64,000 nucleotides of DNA, taken from NCBI RefSeq assembly GCF_003014755.1, contig NZ_PYAW01000001.1:62001-126000 (forward strand), given 5' to 3'. The translations under genes were made by a program, and so were the position numbers. The notes under the pieces were generated by a model. It was given only the letters and a program-made list of their open reading frames with translations. It was not told the origin of the DNA and ran no database searches. Shown here one piece after another: positions 9,101-15,853 of the stretch. The stretch's first letter is position 1. Every line of letters starts with the position of its first letter. Source of the DNA: Chitinophaga niastensis (lineage in GTDB: Bacteria; Bacteroidota; Bacteroidia; Chitinophagales; Chitinophagaceae).

Positions 9101-10189
9101 AAATGAACGGGCCAGGCTACCAACAGCATCTTTTGTGTGCAGCACAGGAGCCGCGCCGGGTATGCCTTTCGCAATTTTCACAGCAGCAGCTCTTAATAAT
9201 TCTAGGCTATCGGTAATACTGCTGATAGTGATCGTTACAAAAACAACTACTAATACAATAATGAGCACCAGGAAAACCAGGTACCGTGTTTTAAGATCGT
9301 TCTCTCTTTGTGAAATCGCTTTCGCATCTCTGCTTGCCCGCTCTAAGATGGATCGTTGTAATTGTTTCAGCTGGTCCACTGCGCTGGAAGAGTTGTCCCA
9401 CCAGGAGTCTGCATTAAATAATGTATCTATCTTATGGTTGCTGATGGTACCCGCGATAAAATCATTAGTGATGGTATACGCATTAGAGTGCTCCATTTGC
9501 TCAAATTCCCTGGTGGCAACAGGAGATGCTTTATCCATAAATTCAGTGCGCAGTGATGCATACATATCATTATTATTTTCCACGCGGGAAAAATCTTCCG
9601 GCCACACCTCCTTCTTCAGCATAAAATAATAAATGTCCATGCGAATCATGCCCTGGTAAGCGGCCATTTGCGACAGCAGGTATTGTGCATCCAGCTCCTG
9701 TTGCAGTGTCCGCAGAATGGTTATATTCGGTGCATTGGTCCTGGACAGGTTATTCAACCGGAAGATAAGATTGGAATAATAGTCCAACACCTCTTGTTGC
9801 GGCATGCTCTTCTTATCGATTTCAATTCTTTTCTTAGGTAGTGTGTTGAGTAATGAATATTGGAAGAAGTGGCTGTCATCTGCCAGCAGCTTACTTTTCA
9901 CTGCATCAATAGCCAAATCTGTTTTAGCACGTTGCGTCAACAGATCGTTGATCCCCTCGGTATGCATTACATAATTTACGCTGTAACGACGTTCCATATG
10001 TATCTGATCCGCCACCTTCATAATGTTAGTGGCATTACCTACCTGTTGCAACAGGATATCTATGCTGCGGATATCTTCGTTTTGCTTATTGAAAATCTGA
10101 ACACCAAAATAAACAAGACAAATAAGCGGTATTATGGCTATCAGCAATAACTTCCTGGGTAACGGAAGATGCATAAAATATTTTTTCAT
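6179..10189 (-). CDS. Giant hybrid sensor kinase: TM-NIT-like sensor-TM-HAMP-GAF-coiled coil-HisKA-HATPase-REC-REC-REC
   Basis: This is a 1336-residue membrane kinase. A transmembrane helix lies at about 13-31. A periplasmic all-helical region at about 32-300 resembles nitrate/nitrite-sensing (NIT)-type domains, and a second transmembrane helix lies at about 303-325. HAMP-like segments follow (about 325-415), then a GAF domain (about 425-570) and a long Glu/Gln-rich coiled coil (about 575-665). HisKA has FLANMSHELRTP with His679; HATPase_c has DTGIGI and GTGLGLSIS. Three receivers follow with Asp994, Asp1118 and Asp1263. The second receiver is the most divergent: its LDMGIPDQQ lacks the usual MDG turn, though Lys is kept in VVKTAHS. 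It is the first gene of an operon with a receiver protein, cheR, cheB and another kinase. The NIT assignment is tentative; the kinase and receiver domains are certain. Confidence 0.93.
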   Translation of the reverse strand: MKKYFMHLPLPRKLLLIAIIPLICLVYFGVQIFNKQNEDIRSIDILLQQVGNATNIMKVADQIHMERRYSVNYVMHTEGINDLLTQRAKTDLAIDAVKSKLLADDSHFFQYSLLNTLPKKRIEIDKKSMPQQEVLDYYSNLIFRLNNLSRTNAPNITILRTLQQELDAQYLLSQMAAYQGMIRMDIYYFMLKKEVWPEDFSRVENNNDMYASLRTEFMDKASPVATREFEQMEHSNAYTITNDFIAGTISNHKIDTLFNADSWWDNSSSAVDQLKQLQRSILERASRDAKAISQRENDLKTRYLVFLVLIIVLVVVFVTITISSITDSLELLRAAAVKIAKGIPGAAPVLHTKDAVGSLARSFVTIDETNQALANAADSIGRGNFNIDVQPRSSEDLLGNAVVHMAAELKIFRRSNEQKIWIQSGLNRITETLLGEKAMNELSKDALTDIVQYTGAQTGILYIKQSNELHFAAGYALSADYPAPPVIEVGKTLLGQAVLQREPLYLKEAPDNFLHIVGGTAAAQPGYVLIIPLIHAGISEGVMEIGSLFPFTDNVIDFTKQAAVNIAVALQTTRSRTKLQELLEETQAQTEELQIQHSELESLNVELEAQTEKLQVSEEELKVQQEELMQSNAELEERSRLLEDKNQIIVERNLDIYKKAEELALSTQYKSEFLANMSHELRTPLNSILLLSRLLSENHDHNLKGDQVEYAQVINSSGKGLLTLIDEILDLSKIESGKMELEYSDVSVDDISASMQALFEPMAREKGLTLKLLTAPETPVTIETDQNRLEQVLKNLLSNALKFTARGSVTLEIAPGETPDTIRFAVKDTGIGIPVEKQQIIFEAFQQADGSTRRKYGGTGLGLSISRELAKLLGGQINISSKSNEGSEFSVTIPIMHKPFPAPDNNFVLPSPVVEEITTLPRYLSTIIPADIYDDRGLIEPGDPVILIVEDDTHFAKALLDFTHTRGYKGIVSVRGDEAAPLARKYKPIGILLDIQLPVKDGWQVMEELKNDPLTRPIPVHIMSSMEMKKESLLKGAVDFINKPVTIENMQLIFEKMEFVLQRSTATKKVLILEENAKHAKALAYFLSNYQVSAEISNTVDDGVKLLQQKDVDCVILDMGIPDQQAYEALEMVKEIKGLENLPIIIFTGKSLSKAEEHRIKQYADSIVVKTAHSYQRMLDEVSLFLHLVSENAPPVSAVNGKMAMLNEVLKDKTVLIADDDVRNIFSLTKALEKHQMKVLPAIDGKEALQQLREHTADIVLMDMMMPEMDGYDAIAAIRKQPDLKNLPVIAVTAKAMMGDREKCLQAGASDYISKPVDVDQLISLLRVWLYDKGMK

Positions 10190-10345
10190 CTGCCTGAGCT
10201 TGTTTAGTTTTTCATAGAATACATCCTGAAAATAACGCCCTTACCGGGTTTAAATAGATCTCCCTTTCAGAACGGTAAGTTAGCTGTATTATAATGATAA
10301 TAAAATAACAACAAAATCATAGATTTGTCCCTATTCGAAATTGAT

Positions 10346-10747
10346 ATGGGTAATAGCTGTAAATATACCTCCGTACTTTTAATTGATGACGACATAGATG
10401 ACAGGATGATATTTGGTGAAGTATTAAAAGAACTGGCACCGGATATTATTTACCATGAGGCCATTAACGGAGAGGATGCATTGGAAAAGCTGGATAACCA
10501 CCTGATACCCGATCTTATTTTCCTTGATCTTAATATGCCACGTGTAGACGGAAAGCAGTTCCTGGCCGAAATACAACAGATGGATCATTTGAAAAAAATC
10601 CCTGTTATTATTTACACCACCTCTTCTCATGAAGACGATAAAAAAGAAACCAGGGAGCTGGGGGCAGCTTACTTTTTAACGAAGCCTAATAACTTGCGCG
10701 AGTTAACACATATACTCTCAGACATCCTGCAAAAAAAAATCATCTGA
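10346..10747 (+). CDS. Single-domain response regulator, Rcp1-like
   Basis: This is a receiver-only protein of about 133 residues. Motifs are VLLIDDDIDDRM, phosphoacceptor Asp in LIFLDLNMPRVDG, Thr in IYTTSSHEDD and Lys in FLTKPNN. The LDLNMP form and the acidic loop are typical of regulators paired with phytochrome-like or hybrid kinases (Rcp1 type). I use the ATG at 10346; an in-frame TTG at 10325 adds seven residues of no clear value. It is divergent from the giant kinase gene, with about 155 bp between their starts, so the two may share a control region. The output target is unknown. Confidence 0.88.
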   Translation: MGNSCKYTSVLLIDDDIDDRMIFGEVLKELAPDIIYHEAINGEDALEKLDNHLIPDLIFLDLNMPRVDGKQFLAEIQQMDHLKKIPVIIYTTSSHEDDKKETRELGAAYFLTKPNNLRELTHILSDILQKKII

Positions 10748-10755
10748 ATAAAATA

Positions 10756-10787
10756 GGCCTCACAAGGATTTGTGAGGCCGGCTTTTC
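10756..10787 (+). terminator. Rho-independent terminator after the response regulator
   Basis: GGCCTCACAA (10756-10765) pairs with TTGTGAGGCC (10770-10779) across a 4-base loop. A weak T-rich stretch (GGCTTTTCT) follows. It begins 8 bp after the regulator's stop codon. Confidence 0.75.
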
Positions 10788-10862
10788 TACCATTGTTACT
10801 ATAAATTTATTGAACTTCATACAATAGCATGAAGACAATATTTGTCGGAGTAAAGATGATCA

Positions 10863-11110
10863 TTAAAATGTAGCCAATTGTAAACTCAATCTTAACGGAA
10901 AAGAAATTACAATTTCCCCCGGCACCTCTTCCAACCATCCGGCTTTATCAAAATCCATTTTCACATCCGGTCCAAAACCTTTATTATCAATCCCTTGTCC
11001 TGTTAGCCATCTCCGGTAACAGGTTACCATCATAATGCTGTGCGTATAACGTTATATTACAGAAAAGTAACAACGATAGGATAATTGTCTTTTTGAAAAG
11101 GAATCTATCT
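10863..11110 (-). pseudogene. Decayed secreted-protein gene (signal peptide plus short C-terminal remnant)
   Basis: This 475 bp stretch (10748-11222) has no intact gene. On the minus strand one frame, near 11100-11000, reads like a signal peptide: a basic KDRFLFKK start, a hydrophobic TIILSLLLF core and an ITLYAQ cleavage region. It has no ATG and hits a stop soon after. A second frame, entered at about 11025, continues as RRWLTGQGIDNKGFGPDV, then KAGWLEEVPGEIVISFP, to a TAA at 10863-10865. Joining the frames needs a frameshift. This looks like an eroded secreted-protein gene with most of its middle deleted. I do not recognise the family. Confidence 0.4.
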
Positions 11111-11222
11111 TTTAGGTCAGTATTAAATGGCTCTTAAAACATATATATTCAACTGTAATAATTATAATTTATTCATCATCGTGATCCAATATTAATAAAT
11201 TGCACGTCCTAATAAATGGTAT

Positions 11223-13511
11223 ATGTATTTAGACGAGCTGGAACGGCTGTATAACGACCAGGCATACACGGAAGCAGTAACACAACTGGAAATATATTTA
11301 CTAACGCAACCGGAAGATATCCGGGGGTGGCATTTGCTGGGCTTATGTCAGCTGGAAATAGCCAAAACTGCTGAAACGCGGGAAGAGGCCATCACCATAT
11401 ACGAAGTCGCTTACGAAGCCTTCAGCAAAGTATTAGCTACAGATGCCACTCATATACAGGCGCGTGTACACCGCGCTTATATGGGCGCTAATGTAATGGA
11501 AGACAAAGGAGACGAAGCTGTTAACGATTGTAATATCCTGATAGCAGGAGGAGATGAAGAGCTGATAACCAAAGCATTGCTTTATCGCTTCCAGGTATGG
11601 ATCATTAAAAATGAAACAGAAAAGGCATTGGCAGATATGCGCCAAAGCCTCGAAGTATATCAGTCACTGTATGCAGATGACCAACCACAGCTCAATGTGG
11701 CAAAATTTCAATGTTATACCCGCATTGGAGATGTGTATTATCATATTGACAACAGACCTGCGGCGCTGGACTATTATAAACAGGCCTTTGTATGCACGGT
11801 GCATAATAACCGGCTATTATCCACTGTTTATTTCGCATTGGATATGGCCGATTATGATTTTGCCGCCAGCATGATGCATGTAATGATTACAGCAGGCGAA
11901 ACGGAGGAAGAAGACCTCCTCAAGCTGCTCAGGCATATACAACAAATGTTGGAAGATGGCTTGCGTCATGCCCTGCTGGCCAGGGAATTTTGCTGGGGTA
12001 CTACCGATTACTGGCATCAGTTTTATGGAGATGATGATGACGAAGGCACCCTGGAACAGATATCCACCGGCAAGCGCTTCATTGCCCAATATCCGGAGGA
12101 GGCATACTTTTATCATTACACGGCCACTGCTTTCTTTAATATAGGCAGCTACAGCGAATCGCTGCCATATTATGAAAAAGCACTGGCCATACAGGCATAT
12201 CCATCCAGCATTGTACGATGGTATTATGCCAGCTATAAAATAAACGGGCACTTCCCGGCAAGCTGGCCGGATGCTGCATATAACCTGCCGTACGACTGGT
12301 ACGCTGCGGGCGTTATCTTCAGTGAAATCATACAACTGGAAAAAAATGCTGTGGCCAAACAGCAGTCATTACCACTGAAGAAATTTCTCTATAAAAAATC
12401 ATTTGATCTATACTTTCCCTACTGGTTTGAAAACACGGGTAGCTCCTGGGCCGGCCATCCGCACCATTTTGCTATGTGCTGCAATAACTATGGTATTGTA
12501 TTGTATGAACAGGGTGCATTTGAAGAAGCAGTACGCATACATACCATCGGATACAATATGTTCCCCTTCTGGGAACAGCTGGAATCCAGAGCTGATGCAC
12601 ATCACAGCATGGGCAAACTGGAAGAAGCCATTACCGACCGTAAAATAATACTGGAACATTTCACCACTGTATTACCGTTGATGTACTATGTGTCTATTCA
12701 TGAGCGTATCATAGAAGACCTCACCACGCTGGAGCGGCACACAGAAGCATTAGACCTCTACGAAAAAATACTCGCGGAATACGATGGCTGGATTTCAAGA
12801 GACATGGAAGAACTGGAAGACTACGACCGTGAAACGATCATGTATAACATAGACCGTATTAAAACCGGTCGTGCTTTTATCAAAACAGGCAGTGCGGATG
12901 ATCTGTCGGAACGTATACAGGCATTGGAAAACCATCTTGTTGAAAAACCGGATGACAGTGATGCTTACTTCAACCTGATGTATCTCTATTTTGATAATGC
13001 ACAGTATGAGCATTGTATTGGTGCAGTCAATAACCGCATCTCTATTGGTGGTATCAGCAAATTGCCGGTAGTATCCCAAATGAAAATTTACTACTTCAGA
13101 GGTAAAGCAGCATTAAAATTAGGCAGGTACAACGCAGCCATTACAGATATGTTGCAAACCCTTGAAATCATGTCCGGTGGCGACGATTCCGATAATTCTC
13201 CCAACAATCGTTTTGGTGTATATGCTTATCTCGCGGAGGCTTACCTCGGTGAAAAAGCGTATGATCTCAGTTTGGAATATGGCTTCAAATGTGCCAACAT
13301 GTACACCGATAGAAACTGGGCATGGGATGCAGAGTCTTCTGCCTTCCGGTATACGATGGCATTGGCTTACGAAGGAAAAGAAAACATGAGTGCGTGTAAG
13401 AAAACTATTGATTTAATTGTAGCGAATGATCCGAAATATCAGCCTGCGTTAGATAAAAAAGATCAGTTGAAAGGCGGGGGATTGTTTTCTTTTTTCAGGA
13501 AAAAGAAATGA
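11223..13511 (+). CDS. Large tetratricopeptide-repeat protein
   Basis: The protein is 762 residues with no signal peptide and no transmembrane segment. It is built of repeated helix pairs with TPR spacing: YNDQAYTEAVTQLEIYL near the start, YYHIDNRPAALDYYKQAF around 185, GSYSESLPYYEKALAI around 315, EQGAFEEAVRIH and GKLEEAITDRKIIL around 440-475, and ALDLYEKILAEYDGW around 505. Further repeats run to about 740. The tail is basic and aromatic (FSFFRKKK). It is most likely a cytoplasmic scaffold for protein contacts. No enzyme motif is visible. It stands alone: a decayed gene lies upstream, and a perfect 24-bp hairpin separates it from the convergent VOC gene. The partner is unknown. Confidence 0.88.
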   Translation: MYLDELERLYNDQAYTEAVTQLEIYLLTQPEDIRGWHLLGLCQLEIAKTAETREEAITIYEVAYEAFSKVLATDATHIQARVHRAYMGANVMEDKGDEAVNDCNILIAGGDEELITKALLYRFQVWIIKNETEKALADMRQSLEVYQSLYADDQPQLNVAKFQCYTRIGDVYYHIDNRPAALDYYKQAFVCTVHNNRLLSTVYFALDMADYDFAASMMHVMITAGETEEEDLLKLLRHIQQMLEDGLRHALLAREFCWGTTDYWHQFYGDDDDEGTLEQISTGKRFIAQYPEEAYFYHYTATAFFNIGSYSESLPYYEKALAIQAYPSSIVRWYYASYKINGHFPASWPDAAYNLPYDWYAAGVIFSEIIQLEKNAVAKQQSLPLKKFLYKKSFDLYFPYWFENTGSSWAGHPHHFAMCCNNYGIVLYEQGAFEEAVRIHTIGYNMFPFWEQLESRADAHHSMGKLEEAITDRKIILEHFTTVLPLMYYVSIHERIIEDLTTLERHTEALDLYEKILAEYDGWISRDMEELEDYDRETIMYNIDRIKTGRAFIKTGSADDLSERIQALENHLVEKPDDSDAYFNLMYLYFDNAQYEHCIGAVNNRISIGGISKLPVVSQMKIYYFRGKAALKLGRYNAAITDMLQTLEIMSGGDDSDNSPNNRFGVYAYLAEAYLGEKAYDLSLEYGFKCANMYTDRNWAWDAESSAFRYTMALAYEGKENMSACKKTIDLIVANDPKYQPALDKKDQLKGGGLFSFFRKKK

Positions 13512-13536
13512 TGATCTTAACATTTTTTCTTTTAAG

Positions 13537-13590
13537 ATGCAGCTATTTTGTTGCTGTATTAGATTTAATACAGCAACAAAATAGCTGCAT
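13537..13590. repeat. Perfect 24-bp inverted repeat between convergent genes
   Basis: 13537-13560 is the exact reverse complement of 13567-13590, with a 6-base loop AGATTT. T runs lie before the left arm and A runs after the right arm, so further pairing outside the 24 bp is possible. The 85 bp gap between the TPR gene and the VOC gene is essentially this hairpin. A bidirectional terminator is the likely role, although neither strand has a T tract directly after the stem. Confidence 0.75.
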
Positions 13591-13596
13591 AAAAAA

Positions 13597-14013
13597 CTAT
13601 GGCATCGGCTTGTTATAATTTACCATCCAGTTAATGCCGAATTTGTCGGTAAGCTGTCCATAACGATATGCCCAAAATGTTTCCTGGATAGGCATCGTCA
13701 CATTTCCTCCGTCAGAAAGTTTTGCAAATACATTTTCTGCGTCGTCATTAGAGGTAACACCAAATGCCAGTGCAACGGAATCTCCGTTTACAGGAGGCTT
13801 ACCCATCATACCATCAGATGCCATTAAAGTAAACGATGGTGTTTGTAACAGTGCATGCATCACCTGACCATGCATTTCTGGCGGCATATGGTCTTTCATG
13901 GGTGATTCTCCCACGGTCATAATTTTAAGATCACCGCCAATAGCCTCTTTGTAATAAGTCATGGCTTCACGGGTGTTGCCATCGAAAACGAGATACACAT
14001 TTAGTGTAGACAT
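13597..14013 (-). CDS. VOC-superfamily (PhnB/glyoxalase-like) protein
   Basis: This is a 138-residue single-domain protein of the PhnB-like branch of the vicinal oxygen chelate fold. Family features are the N-terminal VYLVFDGNTREAMTYYKEAIGG, the PPEMHGQVMHALLQ strand, and the C-terminal FWAYRYGQLTDKFGINWMV, which is typical of the 3-demethylubiquinone-methyltransferase-like/PhnB group. Many members lack a proven activity. No pathway neighbour helps: it is convergent with the TPR gene and lies 68 bp beyond the ROK gene on the same strand. Enzymatic function is unassigned. Confidence 0.88.
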   Translation of the reverse strand: MSTLNVYLVFDGNTREAMTYYKEAIGGDLKIMTVGESPMKDHMPPEMHGQVMHALLQTPSFTLMASDGMMGKPPVNGDSVALAFGVTSNDDAENVFAKLSDGGNVTMPIQETFWAYRYGQLTDKFGINWMVNYNKPMP

Positions 14014-14081
14014 AAGAAGATTTTTTTGGATAAGATAAGATGGAAATTTGGAATTCAGGACAATGAAGTTACAAAACTTAA

Positions 14082-15305
14082 CTAACTAATCAACAACTTG
14101 TGCCGCACCAGCAAACAGGCGCCAATAATACCTGCACGCTCTCCAAGCAGCGACATTCTAAGCTTTGTATCGTTGCTCACCAGGCTCAGCGAATACTTTT
14201 TCATGGCACTTTTAATGGGCAGCCGGATATGATCCTGTGAAGCAGCCAGGCTACCACCCAGTATTACCAGTTCCGGATTAAAAATATTTATTAATAAAGC
14301 AACACCACGGCCCAGATTCTCCCCTATTTTAGCGATCAGTTCTATAGCCAGCATATCATCATGATTAGCCGCGTTGATAATATCGTGAAGATGAATATCA
14401 TCAGGTGATGCATGGGTACGTGTAAGCATAGAAGATGACCCTGCCTGCAGCTTTTGCCGGAACATGCGTACCAGCGCCCATCCCGAAGCTTCCGTTTCCA
14501 TACAGCCCTTCTTACCACAATGACAAATGATTTCATTATCAAAGAGCGGAATATGTCCAACTTCCCCGCTATAGCCGGATTTACCGTAGTATAATTTTCC
14601 ATCTATCACTACACCCATTCCTATTCCATAGTCCAGGTTGAGGAATAAAACGTCGCGTTCACCGTTTACGATATCCGAACAAAACTCTCCATACGCCATA
14701 GCGCGGGAATCGTTTTCCAGGAAAACCCGGATGCCTACTTTTGCAGCGATTACCTTGCTCAATGGCTCCTCATCAAAATAAAACAAGCTGTAATTGTACC
14801 CGGTAGCATAATTGATGCGGCCGGATATATTAATCCCGATGCCCAGGATCTTTTCTCTTGGCACCGTTAAGTCATCTATAAAATTATTAATGAGGACGCA
14901 TAGTTGTTCCAGTGATTCTTTAGTATTATCCAGTTCATAGGGCAATGCCTCCACTGTTTTTACCAGGTTTTTATTCAGATCGGACAAGCCCAGGTTAAGA
15001 TGGTCCTGTTTTACATCCACGCCAATAAAGAACGCAGAATCCGGTACAAGGCCATAAAGATTGGGTTTTCGTCCGCCGGTAGATTCAATTTTGCCATAAT
15101 CCCTGACCAGACCATCGTTGATAAGATCATTTACCAGGTTAGCCACTTTGGGGGTACTAAGGCCAAGTTCCTTACACATATCAGCAATAGTTGCGTTGCC
15201 TTTATTAGCAAAATATGCGAGGGCGGCTTTCTTCAGGTTGAAATTCTTATAGGCCACTCCGGTAACATTGGCACTGTTTAATTCTTCAAAAAAGGTTTTA
15301 GCCAT
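14082..15305 (-). CDS. ROK-family transcriptional regulator (NagC/XylR type)
   Basis: The 407-residue protein has an N-terminal winged helix (about 20-80, with KKAALAYFANKGNATIADM and STPKVANLVNDLI) and a ROK sugar-kinase-like domain. The ROK part keeps the zinc motif CHCGKKGCMETEASG, the upstream GHIPL histidine, and ENDSRAMA, so both the fold and the sugar-binding site seem complete. ROK regulators with this layout normally repress sugar-uptake or sugar-catabolism genes and respond to a sugar or sugar phosphate. No sugar gene is adjacent, so the regulon must be elsewhere. The ligand is unknown. Confidence 0.9.
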   Translation of the reverse strand: MAKTFFEELNSANVTGVAYKNFNLKKAALAYFANKGNATIADMCKELGLSTPKVANLVNDLINDGLVRDYGKIESTGGRKPNLYGLVPDSAFFIGVDVKQDHLNLGLSDLNKNLVKTVEALPYELDNTKESLEQLCVLINNFIDDLTVPREKILGIGINISGRINYATGYNYSLFYFDEEPLSKVIAAKVGIRVFLENDSRAMAYGEFCSDIVNGERDVLFLNLDYGIGMGVVIDGKLYYGKSGYSGEVGHIPLFDNEIICHCGKKGCMETEASGWALVRMFRQKLQAGSSSMLTRTHASPDDIHLHDIINAANHDDMLAIELIAKIGENLGRGVALLINIFNPELVILGGSLAASQDHIRLPIKSAMKKYSLSLVSNDTKLRMSLLGERAGIIGACLLVRHKLLIS

Positions 15306-15434
15306 GGAAACAGATCATCTTTTTACAATAACGAATCTCCAATTTAAGCAGCTTAATTTTAATATTTCACTCTTGTGAGATGATATTCCAACAAATACTG
15401 TCGGGCCGGGCTTAAAACTTCTCTTATAAATGAT

Positions 15435-15464
15435 TTTGTTAATTCACAAAAAACAATACCTTTG
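15435..15464 (+). promoter_or_regulatory. Bacteroidota-type promoter upstream of tRNA-Leu
   Basis: TTTG at 15435-15438 and TACCTTTG at 15457-15464 are separated by 18 bases, matching TTTG-N~19-TAnnTTTG. It lies about 90 bp before the tRNA, so the precursor would have a long 5' leader. A weaker TACTTTCG at about 15500 is an alternative closer start. Confidence 0.55.
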
Positions 15465-15555
15465 CAATCCTTTTTAGCCAAAAAGGCAGATCTTTTTATG
15501 TACTTTCGCGCGGTGCCTCGGGCCGGCGCTTAAAACAAAAGTTCTTTTATTTCCT

Positions 15556-15637
15556 GCGGGTGTGATGAAATTGGTAGACATGCCAGACTTAGGATCTGGT
15601 GCTTCACGGCATGGGGGTTCGAGTCCCTCCACCCGCA
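15556..15637 (+). tRNA. tRNA-Leu (anticodon TAG)
   Basis: This is a class II tRNA of 82 nt. The acceptor GCGGGTG (15556-15562) pairs with CACCCGC (15630-15636). The anticodon stem CCAGA/TCTGG encloses loop CTTAGGA (anticodon TAG, reading CUA/CUG). The long variable arm has the TGCTTCACGGCA region and the T arm is GGGGG-TTCGAGT-CCCTC. The discriminator is A. CCA is not encoded. Confidence 0.96.
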
Positions 15638-15853
15638 CATATAATATTATGTGGCAATGCGTCAATATGGCAACGTGATAATGTTATGCTTTCCCTCTCT
15701 TTCATTGTCACTTCTGTCCTATCCAGACACACTCTCACTTAATTTATTCAAAAAAAGTTTCCTGCCATTCCTACTTGCCGTTGTGACTTCATGGCAGAAA
15801 AACAAACAAGGAATCATTATTGCTTCTTAAAGAACACTTTATACAATTCAATT

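Noticed and set aside
8790..9629. 279-codon plus-strand open frame
   Set aside because: It lies entirely opposite the giant hybrid kinase gene, is Ser/Cys/Ile rich with no motif, and is a frame shadow.
15474..15665. 63-residue minus-strand frame reading VRVEGLEPPCREAPD
   Set aside because: It is the antisense of tRNA-Leu. This peptide is a well-known false gene call made opposite tRNA-Leu genes.
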